NCBI RefSeq assembly: GCF_003854275.1
Contig: NZ_QTQP01000013.1
Coordinates: 103,600 to 167,599, forward strand
Length of the DNA: 64,000 nt
DNA from: Burkholderia sp. Bp8963
GTDB taxonomy: Bacteria; Pseudomonadota; Gammaproteobacteria; Burkholderiales; Burkholderiaceae
Direction of reading: 5' to 3'
Shown here: piece after piece, positions 39,637 through 48,395 of the stretch
Position numbering within the stretch: position 1 is the stretch's first letter
How the letters are laid out: each line of letters opens with the position of its first letter
The notes under the pieces: generated by a model
Databases searched by the model: none
What the model was told of the DNA's origin: nothing
What the model saw: only the letters and a program-made list of their open reading frames with translations
Translations under genes and position numbers: made by a program

Positions 39637-40833
39637 TCATTCACAGCAGCGGAATCCGACGAACAGGTCGTTGCGGTGCGGCAGGTAGAAATTCCGGTAG
39701 CGCGGATGCTGCATGCGGTCGCGCGTGACGAACGATCCGCCCCGCACCGAACGATGGGTATGGAACCACGGTGCGGAATACTCCTGATACGGGTCGGCCG
39801 AGAATCCCGCGAAGGGCTCGAACGGATCGGCCGTCCACTCCCATACCGATCCGCCCCAGTCGATCAGGTCATGCGTGGCTGCGTATTCCCATTCCGCCTC
39901 CGTCGGCAAACGCTTGCCGGCCCAGCGGCAATAGGCGTGCGCTTCGTACGCGTTCACGTGACACACCGACCGGTCGAGCGGCAACGGCACCCACTCGCCG
40001 AACCAGCGCCATTCCCATTGCCACGGCGTGCCGCTGGCGATGCGCCAGCGCGCCGGATGAGCGAGCCCGCTCTGCTGCAGCCACGCGAGGCCGGCATCGG
40101 ACCACCAGCGCCGGTCGCGGTAGCCGCCGTCCGCGACGAATTCGGCGAACGCGGCATGGCTGACGCACGCGGTGTCGATCCGGAACGGTGCGAGCCGGAC
40201 CGGATGCGCCCACTTCTCGTTGTCGAACACGAAACCGCTGCCGGCCGGCGAACCCATCAGGAAGGTGTCGCCCCCCGCCCCGGCCGATCCGGCGTCCGCC
40301 CGGACCGCAGGCATCGCGACCGGCGCATGCAGTGCGAGGTCGAGCGTCTGGCGCATGTAGATCAGCGCCTCCGCGTGCATGTCTTCGTGGAACAGCGCGA
40401 GCCGGAAGAAATACAGCGCGTCGTCGGTATCGTCAGCGTCGTCGAGCCGGGCGAGCACGCGCTCGAGCACGACACCGACGTACGCGTGCACCGCGTCGAG
40501 CGGCGGCATCGGCAGATGCCAGCGCGACTGATGCGCGACGCGCATCGAGTCGAACAGCGAATCGGCATCCGCCAGGATCGAAGGCAGCGTGGCGACCAGG
40601 CGGCCGCTCGCGTCGGGACGCGGTTCCCGCAGCACCCAGTGCTCGGTGAACCATGCGACATGCGCGTACTCCCACAACGGCGGATTGATCCCCGGATCGT
40701 AGCGGACCTGCCACCCAGACGGCGCCAGATCCTCGATGATGGCCCAGGTACGCTTGTGCGATGCGGAAAACGCCGCACGGAGCCCAAACTTGCTTATGCT
40801 TCTGGCTGCAACCCCTTCAGACCCGATCGTCAT
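39637..40833 (-). CDS. senA: Selenoneine synthase SenA (EgtB-like nonheme iron enzyme)
   Basis: A 398-residue EgtB/SenA protein. The N-terminal DinB-like domain has the iron ligands H58 (WEYAHVAWF) and H149/H153 in HEDMHAE, the HX3HXE motif. The C-terminal formylglycine-generating-enzyme-like domain has CRWAGKRLPTEAEWEYA, GSVWEWTADPF, APWFHTHRSVRGGSF and ends GFRCCE. Such enzymes join hercynine to a thiol (EgtB) or to a selenosugar (SenA). The adjacent SenB-type gene supports SenA over EgtB. The start at 40833 is supported by GGGAGG just upstream. No egtD, the hercynine methyltransferase gene, and no senC are present in the window. Confidence 0.78.
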   Translation of the reverse strand: MTIGSEGVAARSISKFGLRAAFSASHKRTWAIIEDLAPSGWQVRYDPGINPPLWEYAHVAWFTEHWVLREPRPDASGRLVATLPSILADADSLFDSMRVAHQSRWHLPMPPLDAVHAYVGVVLERVLARLDDADDTDDALYFFRLALFHEDMHAEALIYMRQTLDLALHAPVAMPAVRADAGSAGAGGDTFLMGSPAGSGFVFDNEKWAHPVRLAPFRIDTACVSHAAFAEFVADGGYRDRRWWSDAGLAWLQQSGLAHPARWRIASGTPWQWEWRWFGEWVPLPLDRSVCHVNAYEAHAYCRWAGKRLPTEAEWEYAATHDLIDWGGSVWEWTADPFEPFAGFSADPYQEYSAPWFHTHRSVRGGSFVTRDRMQHPRYRNFYLPHRNDLFVGFRCCE

Positions 40834-41827
40834 GCGTCCTCCCAAGGCCAACGTCGCGATTATCAGCCCGGCACTGCGCAAAGCCAACAACGGCAACTGG
40901 CAGACCGCCCATCGCTGGTCTGGCTTTCTGCAGAAGGATTACACCGTCACGGTGGCCGCCGAATGGACGCCGGAAAGCCAGGACGGTGCGCCGCCGGCGT
41001 GCCTGATCGCGCTGCACGCGCGGCGCTCCGCCGAATCCATCGCCCGCTTCGCCGCTGCGTGCCCGGGACGCCCGTTGATCGTCGTGCTGACCGGCACCGA
41101 TCTGTACCGCGACATCCGCAACGATGCGTCCGCCCGACGGTCCCTCGATCTCGCGACCAGCCTCGTCGTGCTGCAGGACGAAGGGCCTGACGAACTGCCT
41201 GCCGCGCATCGCGCCAAGTGCCGGGTGATCTATCAGTCGGCCCCGGCGTACCACGAGGCAGCGGCACCGGAGGACGCGTTCGATGTCGTGCTGGTCGGCC
41301 ACATGCGCGCGGAGAAGGATCCGCTGACGCCGATGCGGGCGCTGTCGCTGCTCCCCGACGATTCACGCGTGCGCCTGACCCATATCGGCAGCGCCCTCGA
41401 CGACGCATATCTGCAAGCCGCCCGGTCACTGCAGGCGCAGGCCTGGCCGGCGGGGCAGCGCTACGTCTGGCTGCAGAACCTGCCGCACGCCGACACGCGG
41501 CGGCGCATCGCGCAGGCCCGGGCGATGGTCATTTCCAGCGTGATGGAAGGTGGCGCCAACGTGATCATCGAGGCCGTCACGAGCGGCGTGCCGGTGCTGG
41601 CCAGCCACATCCCCGGCAACGTCGGCATGCTGGGCCGCGATTACGGCGGCTATTTCCCGGCGGGTGACGCCGCGCAGCTCGCGCTGCTGCTCGAGCGCGC
41701 GAGCCGCGACGCCGGTTTTCTCGCGCAGTTGCGGCAGCAGTGCGCGCGCCGCGCGCCACTGTTCGCGCCGGCGAGGGAACGCGCAGCCGTGATCGAACTG
41801 GTTGCCGACGCACTGCGGCCGGCCTGA
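40832..41827 (+). CDS. senB: Selenosugar synthase SenB-type glycosyltransferase
   Basis: A glycosyltransferase of 331 residues (from 40832) of the TIGR04348-type family, later described as SenB. SenB makes 1-seleno-N-acetylglucosamine from selenophosphate and UDP-GlcNAc. Visible features are the N-terminal VAIISPALRKANNGNWQTAHRW, DVVLVGHMRAEKDPLTPMRAL and a GT-B type C-terminal SVMEGGANVIIEAVTSGVPVLASHIPGNVGMLG. The start is unclear: ATG 40832 overlaps the senA start codon on the other strand and has no ribosome site, while ATG 40796 lies 12 bases after a CGGAG. The selenophosphate-making partner SenC is not in the window. Confidence 0.78.
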   Translation: MRPPKANVAIISPALRKANNGNWQTAHRWSGFLQKDYTVTVAAEWTPESQDGAPPACLIALHARRSAESIARFAAACPGRPLIVVLTGTDLYRDIRNDASARRSLDLATSLVVLQDEGPDELPAAHRAKCRVIYQSAPAYHEAAAPEDAFDVVLVGHMRAEKDPLTPMRALSLLPDDSRVRLTHIGSALDDAYLQAARSLQAQAWPAGQRYVWLQNLPHADTRRRIAQARAMVISSVMEGGANVIIEAVTSGVPVLASHIPGNVGMLGRDYGGYFPAGDAAQLALLLERASRDAGFLAQLRQQCARRAPLFAPARERAAVIELVADALRPA

Positions 41828-42014
41828 TCCAGCCACGCGCCAGTCGGCGTCATGACTCCGCCGACGAGATGTCGCGTTGTAGCGGCTCGCCGACCAGGGG
41901 CGTGCACGAAACGTTCGAGCATCGGGTTCCGCGCGGCAAGCACAACGGCGCTCACGTCGCATCACCGAACTCGTATCCGGCGGCCGAGTCAAACCAACAT
42001 CGTCGGAGACTCGA

Positions 42015-42320
42015 ATGAAGCACGTTGGCTCTACCGCTGCCCTGCTTGTGCTTGCCGTCGTCAGCTTGCCGACAGCCTACGGCGCAAGTCAGGGCAACGT
42101 GCCCGCCGTTCCGGCGAATGCAAGAAATTGTGTCCCGCCAACCTCCCCCGAGGCGACGCGAATCTCTCGCTCCCCGTCAAAACCGCCGTTGATCCGCGTG
42201 TGCGTTGCCGATTCCGACACGCAACTGACCCTGCCCTGGTTTCTTACCGACATCATCAATGCGGTAAACACGCACGAATCGGGCGGTGACCTGCTTCGCA
42301 AGATGCGCAAGGACTTTTGA
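42015..42320 (+). CDS. Small secreted hypothetical protein
   Basis: 101 residues with a clear Sec signal peptide: basic MKH, then a hydrophobic STAALLVLAVVSLP and a TAYGAS cleavage region. The mature part has three cysteines and no recognised domain. GGAG lies 8 bases before the ATG. It stands alone between senB and remnants of a D-Ala metabolism locus. It could be a truncated product, since the C-terminus is short and charged. Function unknown. Confidence 0.5.
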   Translation: MKHVGSTAALLVLAVVSLPTAYGASQGNVPAVPANARNCVPPTSPEATRISRSPSKPPLIRVCVADSDTQLTLPWFLTDIINAVNTHESGGDLLRKMRKDF

Positions 42321-42424
42321 GTCGCGGGCAGCACGAAGGCCTGACCGGTTCATCCGGAAACCGTCGCGGTTGAAAGCGGACGCGATCGCGGCAGCGTCGC
42401 GGCACGAGCGGTTCGGCAAGCGTT

Positions 42425-43116
<692 letters not shown>

Positions 43117-43221
43117 TTAAATCATACAATTGTCTGACGATAGCGTATGCGGACTTTTCTGCATGCTTCCACCCAACGCGTGTGGGATTGATACGAATGA
43201 GTGGCATGCGACAGGCATGAC

Positions 43222-43725
43222 CTACTTCCGGACGTAATCGCAGAGATAGACCGTGATGTCCGTCGCCGGGACGACCGTAGACATCCTGCGCAGCGTATCG
43301 ACGGCGAACCCGCGGTGGAACGTATAGTGATTGACGACATGGAAGAACATTTCCCTTCGCGTCATCACGCCGTCGCCGCCATCCACGAACTGAAAGCGGA
43401 TTGACTCATCCAGATCGCTGTCTTGCATTCCGTCGATCCACGTCACATACCAGGTATCGAGTTCGCGTTGCATCGTGCGCAGTTCGCCGAACGTCGTCGT
43501 ATCGGGAACGTTGCGCACGGTGAACCCGTGCGCACGTCGCGCCAGATGCGCCTGAAAGATCGCGCCGACGGCGTAGTTGTGCCCCAATGTGCGCAGGACA
43601 CTCCCGAAGACGGTTTCACGGGGCGCCGCAATCTCCGATTCGGGCAAGCCTGCCACCACGTCATAAATCACCTTATTGGCCCATTGACTGTATCGGGCCA
43701 GCATTTGCTCGTTGCGCAGCGTCAT
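43222..43725 (-). CDS. DinB family protein
   Basis: A 167-residue four-helix DinB/YfiT-type protein: MLARYSQWANKVIYDVV near the start, LGHNYAVGAIFQAHLAR in the middle and MFFHVVNHYTFHRGFAVDTLRR near the end. The His residues in LGHNY, HVVNHYTFHRG are positioned as in DinB proteins that bind a divalent metal. Many members are thiol-dependent transferases or stress proteins; the exact role here is unknown. The start at 43725 has GAGG upstream. It is divergent from an AraC-type regulator, which is a plausible controller. Confidence 0.82.
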   Translation of the reverse strand: MTLRNEQMLARYSQWANKVIYDVVAGLPESEIAAPRETVFGSVLRTLGHNYAVGAIFQAHLARRAHGFTVRNVPDTTTFGELRTMQRELDTWYVTWIDGMQDSDLDESIRFQFVDGGDGVMTRREMFFHVVNHYTFHRGFAVDTLRRMSTVVPATDITVYLCDYVRK

Positions 43726-43790
43726 TGTTGCCTCTTCGGAAAAGCGATCGATGGAAAGTGAGCGGAATACGAGTACCGCGTGCAACAGGC

Positions 43791-44624
43791 ATGGTAGATT
43801 TCCGTTCGTTGTTTCACTCTCACGATCAGGTCAATCACACAATAATTCGGGCCATGCGAGTCGCCATACCGGTGAGCTATGAGGAAGTCCCCAGGGACGT
43901 CATAGCGACAGAACGCAACTATCCTTCGGGTTTCACGCATCCCAACCACACGCATGCGCGCGGCCAGTTCGCGTACGCCGCCGAAGGCGTGATGACGGTG
44001 TCGACGACGGCGGGAAACTGGATCGTTCCTCCGCAGTGTGCGGTCTGGCTCCCCGCCGAATTTCCGCACGAAATGCAGATGAGTGGGCAGGTGCGGATGC
44101 TCAACGCCTTTGTCCACTCGGACGCGCAACAGGCCAGCCTGTTGCCGCGTCACTGCTGTGTGCTGAGCACGTCCCACTTGCTCAGGGACCTCATCTCGGA
44201 AGCTGTACGACAACCTGCGCTGTATGAGCCCATGACGCGCTCGGGACGGATCATGGATCTGCTCGTGGACGAGATCGCCGCGATGCAGCCATTGGCGCTC
44301 AATGCCCCGCTGCCGAAAGAGCCTCGCCTGGCGGCGTTTTGCCGGGAAGTGCTCGCGGCTCCGTCCGCATCGCTCAGCCTCGACGAAGCGGCAAGCCGCG
44401 TCGGGCTCAGTCGCCGCAGCTTCACTCGGCTGTTCCGCGAACAGCTGGGGGTGAGCTACGTTGAGTGGCGCGAGCAGGCGTGCCTGCTGGCGGCCATCGC
44501 CTGGTTTGCGCAGGGCCGCTCGATCACGCGCGTCGCGTATGACCTCGGCTATAGCAGTCCGACGGCATTTTCGACGATGTTCAAGCGCATCATCGGCGTC
44601 GCTCCGCAACACTACCGGCAGTAA
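43791..44624 (+). CDS. AraC-family transcriptional regulator with cupin sensor
   Basis: About 277 residues. The N-terminal cupin-like domain has GFTHPNHTHARGQFAYAAEGVMTV and PPQCAVWLPAEFPHEM. The C-terminal double helix-turn-helix has LSLDEAASRVGLSRRSFTRLFREQLG and SITRVAYDLGYSSPTAFSTMFKRIIGVAPQHYR. The start at 43791 is the first in-frame ATG outside the neighbouring gene; ATG 43854 is an alternative. It is divergent from the DinB gene across 65 bases. The inducer is unknown. Confidence 0.87.
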   Translation: MVDFRSLFHSHDQVNHTIIRAMRVAIPVSYEEVPRDVIATERNYPSGFTHPNHTHARGQFAYAAEGVMTVSTTAGNWIVPPQCAVWLPAEFPHEMQMSGQVRMLNAFVHSDAQQASLLPRHCCVLSTSHLLRDLISEAVRQPALYEPMTRSGRIMDLLVDEIAAMQPLALNAPLPKEPRLAAFCREVLAAPSASLSLDEAASRVGLSRRSFTRLFREQLGVSYVEWREQACLLAAIAWFAQGRSITRVAYDLGYSSPTAFSTMFKRIIGVAPQHYRQ

Positions 44625-44698
44625 TACGCGAACGACGCAGTCACCTACAATGAAACAGTGACCGTGGGCCGTCGAACTTCCGTGAAAGGGATCGCGCC

Positions 44699-45001
44699 AT
44701 GACTGCATACCTGATTGCCGATGTCGATGTGAAGGACCCGGCTCTGTTTGAAGAATACAAACGAGAAGTGCCGGCTACCGAGGCGCGCTATGGCGGGAAA
44801 TATCTGGGCCGTGGTGGTCTGACTAAAGTGCTCGAAGGTGATTGGCAACCGCACCGCCTCGTCATCATCGAGTTTCCTGACATGGATTCCTTGATGGCGT
44901 GGTATGAGTCGCCGGAGTATGCCCGCCTCAAGGCGATCCGTGAAAGATGCGCGACGACAAGGATTATCGCGCTGGAAGGGGTTGCAGCCGTAACCTCGTA
45001 G
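44699..45001 (+). CDS. DUF1330 family protein
   Basis: A 100-residue protein with the dimeric alpha-beta barrel pattern of the DUF1330 family: AYLIADVDVKDPALFEEYKR, YGGKYLGRGG, LVIIEFPDMDSLMAWYESPEY. A few members are linked to monooxygenase-like folds, but no reaction is assigned. AAAGGGA lies upstream of the ATG. It follows the AraC-type gene by 74 bases on the same strand and may be co-transcribed. Confidence 0.87.
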   Translation: MTAYLIADVDVKDPALFEEYKREVPATEARYGGKYLGRGGLTKVLEGDWQPHRLVIIEFPDMDSLMAWYESPEYARLKAIRERCATTRIIALEGVAAVTS

Positions 45002-45298
45002 CATGTGATTCTGGCGGAAGAGTCGTCGGTTCCGGCCGCTCGTTAAATGGCGGTGCTTCGCACATGAACGGGCCCTCGCGAATCAATCATGAAGGACCGC
45101 TCATGGCCGAGTTCTGACGATGCGGCGCTGCGCCCGGTAGCGGCCATTCGCCCCGATGCCGAAGTGGTAGCGACTGCTTTCAAAATGCCAACGCGACGTG
45201 TGCTGTCGGCTAGCTTGAGTCGTTCAACGGCGTCGCCTAGATCGTCGACAATCACAGCTAGTGGTTACGATCAAAGTCATCGGTCCGCGCAGAAGGTC

Positions 45299-46174
45299 CT
45301 AGGTTAGCGTAGCTGCCTTCGATTTATTGTCGTCGTTCTTCAGAATGGGAAGGCAGAGCGCCTCAATTTGGATTTGAAGCCCCGGGTAGTTACTTTGGAA
45401 GGGTGAGGAAAATGATCCCACGCCAGGACCGCTGAGAATGCTCGCAAAGGCGAGCAGGCAAATCAGGCGCTCGAGCTCCGACATCGGCGTTAGCAGTGAA
45501 TCCACGAGGGTGTCATAGCTGGCCTTCGTCTGCCCTTTATGATTGAGCCTAAAAACCCCTTCGGCTTTCACGAACGTTTTGAAGCGCGCAAGAGCGGCTT
45601 GGAGACGGATGGGCCAGGTGTGAGTATGAGCGCGCGTTTCCAGAAATTCACACACAGACGCGTGCGGAGCGCTACCGATCTCGCCGAGTGCGTAGCAGAT
45701 CAGCCACTGCCTAAACACCGAAGCATCCCGACCGTGGCGGACGAGGATCTCAGCAAGAGGATAAGGCCAGCCGCTCCGGCACGAGAGAATGAGTTCAAGC
45801 ACGCCTTTAAAGTCGAGATCAGAAAGGCCGTTGGACAGCGTCGAACACAGAAATTGATGCGCTTTCCGAAAGTCGTGAGTCGACATGCGCTGTCCCGCGC
45901 TGCCGAACCGTTCGACTTCATCAATCGTCTCAGCGGCCTGCGAGCCGGCAAAGGCATGCCAAAAAAATTGGCGTGCATCACCTTTCTGAGCATCATCGCC
46001 GTCAAGCCAACGCGTCAGGTTGGTTCGGTAGGCCTCTTCGTCGTTGATCGGCGGCAGCGCTGGCGGAGCCGGCGGGACAGCGACGTTGTCGCCTGCGTAC
46101 GGAACGGCCGGTGCGTGACTCGCGCTTACGCCGTATAGGCGCTGGCCATCGGCAGCCACTACGCTTGTAGTCAT
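45299..46174 (-). CDS. Hypothetical protein
   Basis: 291 residues, family not recognised. The N-terminal 45 residues are Pro/Ala-rich; the rest is alpha-helical, with no signal peptide or membrane segments. Base composition is clearly lower in GC than the core genes of the window, as expected for acquired DNA. The upstream end lies close to a rearranged acyl-CoA dehydrogenase relic. Function unknown. Confidence 0.6.
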   Translation of the reverse strand: MTTSVVAADGQRLYGVSASHAPAVPYAGDNVAVPPAPPALPPINDEEAYRTNLTRWLDGDDAQKGDARQFFWHAFAGSQAAETIDEVERFGSAGQRMSTHDFRKAHQFLCSTLSNGLSDLDFKGVLELILSCRSGWPYPLAEILVRHGRDASVFRQWLICYALGEIGSAPHASVCEFLETRAHTHTWPIRLQAALARFKTFVKAEGVFRLNHKGQTKASYDTLVDSLLTPMSELERLICLLAFASILSGPGVGSFSSPFQSNYPGLQIQIEALCLPILKNDDNKSKAATLT

Positions 46175-46254
46175 GGCGAGTTGAATTCGCCGGGCGACGA
46201 CCTACCATAGAACGAGATGTCCGCGCTGAGCAACTGGCGCGGTTTGTCAACGCG

Positions 46255-46610
46255 CGCAAGGCGGTGGACTCCAACGAGCTGTTCATCGACGGGCTGGAAA
46301 TTCCGGTCGAGGATTACATCGGCGAGCAAGGCCAGGGCTTCAGGTATCTGCTGCACGGTCTGAACCCGGAGCGCATCCTCGTCGTCGCTGCCGCGCTCGG
46401 CGCCGCTGAGACAGCGCTGGCGCGGGCAACCGACTACGCCAGGGAATGCATCGTGTTCGGCCGCCCGATCGGTAAGAACCAGGCGATCCAGCATTCACTG
46501 GTGGAATGCTGGATGCGCCTGAAATCGGCCGAGCGCTGATGATGTGGAAGTCGACGCCGGCAAGCCCTGCGGCGGCGCGGCCTCGGCGGCCAAGTACCTG
46601 GCCGCCGAGG
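46255..46610 (+). pseudogene. Acyl-CoA dehydrogenase fragment, frameshifted
   Basis: The frame codes for SNELFIDGLEIPVEDYIG, QGFRYLLHGLNPERILVVAAALG and FGRPIGKNQAIQHSLVECW, the middle of an acyl-CoA dehydrogenase, and stops at 46537-46539. Downstream sequence in other frames continues the same protein (LMMWK, then DAGKPCGGAASAAKYLAAEASFA), so at least two frameshifts are present. The N-terminal domain is missing. Confidence 0.72.
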
Positions 46611-46734
46611 CCAGCTTCGCGAGCAGCGGCAGCACGCTTTCGCGCAAGCCGCGCTCGACGCGGTACTCCTTGGCGTAACCGAATCCGCCGTGGGTGCGGA
46701 CCGCAAGCAATGACGTTTTCGCTCGGTCTGCCAA
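46598..46734 (-). pseudogene. Inverted acyl-CoA dehydrogenase 3' fragment
   Basis: On the minus strand this stretch reads LLAVRTHGGFGYAKEYRVERGLRES, the conserved HGGFGYAKEYHVER region that should follow the fragment to its left. It lies in the opposite orientation to that fragment and abuts it, so the 3' part of the gene has been inverted. Confidence 0.68.
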
Positions 46735-46787
46735 AGTCGTATTGACCGGCGACGAATCCAGAGACCCTCGATATTAGGAGACAGAGA

Positions 46788-47810
46788 ATGAACAAAACCA
46801 AGTCAATGCTGATGTTACCGATGCTGATATGGTTGGTGTTGCTGGCGACGCCGCTCACCACGCAGGCCTGGGAGCGCGGGACGGTCGAGAGATTCGCCAC
46901 GGTGCCCCCCGGTGAAGCGCATCCCGCGGGGATCACCGTGGATCGCGAGGGCAACATCTATGTCACCACGTTTGGGGGAACGTTCCTTGTGTTCGACCCA
47001 CAGGGCAAGTACCTACGGACTGTCGGCATCGGGGGCACGAGCGGAATATTGACTGACATTGGCTTCCATCCCCAGACGGGCAAGTTGCTTGTGGTCGATA
47101 ACGTGACCGGGAAGGTTCTGAGCGTCGATCCCAGGACGGGTGCATCATCCGTGTTCATGACGGTCACGGGCAAGGACCCCGGCCTCGACGGGTTGATGTT
47201 CGACGCCGCGGGCAATGTGTACGTGACCGACGGCCACCAGGGCATTATCTGGAAAGTCGGACCATACGGCGGCGAAGGGTCGGCGTGGGTCACAAGCCCG
47301 CTGCTCAAGCCGACGAGGCTACCACCGGGCATCGGTGCGAATGATATGGCGTTCAATAACGAGAAGACGGCGTTGTTCGTCTCCAATACGGCGAACGACA
47401 CGATTGTCAAGATACCGGTGACTGGCCCGATGCTCGAACCCGGCACGCCTGAGATCTTCGTCAACCGCGTCGGCGGCGGGCCCGACGGTCTGAAAATCGA
47501 CGGGCACGACAACATCTGGGTCGTGTGCAACCAGTCCGATGAGATTCTCGTGCTCGAGCCGACGCAGGGCCGGGTGATTGCCAAGCTCGGCGACTTCGGC
47601 GGAATCGATCGCGACGGGGCACCCATCGGCTTTCTCTGGCCGTCTGCTTTCGTATTCCATGGTGAGGACGTTCTTGTCACCAACATTTCGCTCGATTACG
47701 GCGCGGCCGTTTCGCAGGATCAACGGACAATCGATGGACCGTGGGCTCGCCAGGTGAAGGTCCACACGATCTCGAGAATACGGATTCCCGAGCAGTTCGG
47801 CGGAAGGTGA
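46788..47810 (+). CDS. Exported SMP-30/gluconolactonase-like beta-propeller protein
   Basis: 340 residues. It has a signal peptide (MNKTKSMLML, a hydrophobic core, TTQA then WERG), and the rest is made of repeated beta-propeller blades with HPAGITVDREGNIYVTT, GLDGLMFDAAGNVYVTD and GGGPDGLKIDGHDNIWV. This is the repeat style of SMP-30/gluconolactonase/NHL proteins. They are often periplasmic lactonases or sugar dehydrogenase-like proteins; the substrate is unknown. A TAGGAGACAGAG ribosome site precedes the ATG. An IS66 relic begins 25 bases after the stop. Confidence 0.8.
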   Translation: MNKTKSMLMLPMLIWLVLLATPLTTQAWERGTVERFATVPPGEAHPAGITVDREGNIYVTTFGGTFLVFDPQGKYLRTVGIGGTSGILTDIGFHPQTGKLLVVDNVTGKVLSVDPRTGASSVFMTVTGKDPGLDGLMFDAAGNVYVTDGHQGIIWKVGPYGGEGSAWVTSPLLKPTRLPPGIGANDMAFNNEKTALFVSNTANDTIVKIPVTGPMLEPGTPEIFVNRVGGGPDGLKIDGHDNIWVVCNQSDEILVLEPTQGRVIAKLGDFGGIDRDGAPIGFLWPSAFVFHGEDVLVTNISLDYGAAVSQDQRTIDGPWARQVKVHTISRIRIPEQFGGR

Positions 47811-47834
47811 GACCATGAGCGGACCTGAAAGAAG

Positions 47835-48024
47835 GTAAGCGATCGTTCATCGACGCCCTGTTCCAGCGAGGCTAGAGCGGCGACGATAGTGTCCACTTGA
47901 ACTACGAAGTGGACACTATGGCAGAAGACATCAGCGATCTGAAGGCACGTCTGGTAGCAGGCTTTCAGCGCGGCGGGCGACGCCGACGCTTCGACCCGCA
48001 GGCCAAGCAAGAACTGGTTGAGGC
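47835..48024 (+). mobile_element. IS66-family element relic A (left end)
   Basis: It begins with GTAAGCG, the same terminal bases as the intact IS66 that follows. It then carries the AGTGTCCACTT..AAGTGGACACT inverted repeat (47888-47917) and the first codons of a tnpA. It is cut off at 48024 by the second IS66. Confidence 0.7.
47888..47917. repeat. Inverted repeat before IS66-A tnpA
   Basis: AGTGTCCACTT and AAGTGGACACT form a perfect 11-base dyad around 8 bases, directly before the tnpA ATG. A related dyad (TGTCCATTA..TTAATGGACA) lies in the same place in IS66-B at about 53822-53847, so this is a conserved feature of the two elements, possibly an operator or translation-control hairpin. Confidence 0.65.
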
Positions 48025-48028
48025 GTAA
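47918..48028 (+). pseudogene. Truncated IS66 TnpA
   Basis: The 36-residue start of an IS66-type TnpA (MAEDISDLKARLVAGFQRGG, ending in DPQAKQELVEA). It stops where the inserted IS66-B supplies GTAA as a stop codon. The helix-turn-helix continuation is missing. Confidence 0.7.
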
Positions 48029-48067
48029 GCACCCGGCGAAGGCATCCCCGGGCATGTTTGCCGTTAA

Positions 48068-48301
48068 TCAAACGGCGGCAGGCGCCCAGCGATGCGGTAG
48101 AAGCGCGGCGATGTCGTCGGCCCGGTGAGGAGGCAGGCGATTGAGCACGTCTTTCAGATAGACGTAGGGATCGTGGCCATTGAGTTGCGCAGATCGAATG
48201 AGGCTCATGATCGCTGCGGCGCGTTGTCCGGCGCGCAACGAACCGGCGAACAACCAGTTCGACCGACTGATGGCCCACGGTCGAATCTGATTTTCCAGCC
48301 A
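48068..48301 (-). pseudogene. IS66 transposase TnpC, 3' part
   Basis: It codes for the IS66 C-terminal domain: WLENQIRPWA, SNWLFAGSLRAGQRAAAIMSL, NGHDPYVYLKDVLNRLP and the terminal ALLPHRWAP. It is separated from the 5' part by the RIT element. Joining the two parts at the shared AGCCA gives an unbroken 511-codon frame. Confidence 0.85.
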
Positions 48302-48302
48302 A

Positions 48303-48334
48303 TTATGCCGACTCCCCGATTATGCCGCGTCATG
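48303..48334. repeat. RIT terminal inverted repeat, left
   Basis: A 32-base sequence beginning TTATGCCGACTCCCCGATTA and ending GCGTCATG, identical to the reverse complement of 51663-51694. Confidence 0.9.
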
Positions 48335-48395
48335 AATCCACGGACACAACGGTTGGGCGGATCTCTGTTCCCGGTCGCTCCGGTTGTCGGCATTA

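Noticed and set aside
39637..40833. Calling the gene egtB (ergothioneine)
   Set aside because: The fold is shared, but the divergent SenB-type glycosyltransferase next to it favours selenoneine. EgtB cannot be fully excluded from sequence alone.
45089..45307. Small plus-strand gene between the DUF1330 gene and the hypothetical gene
   Set aside because: Composition and Ser/Arg-rich translation fit random sequence; no ribosome site.
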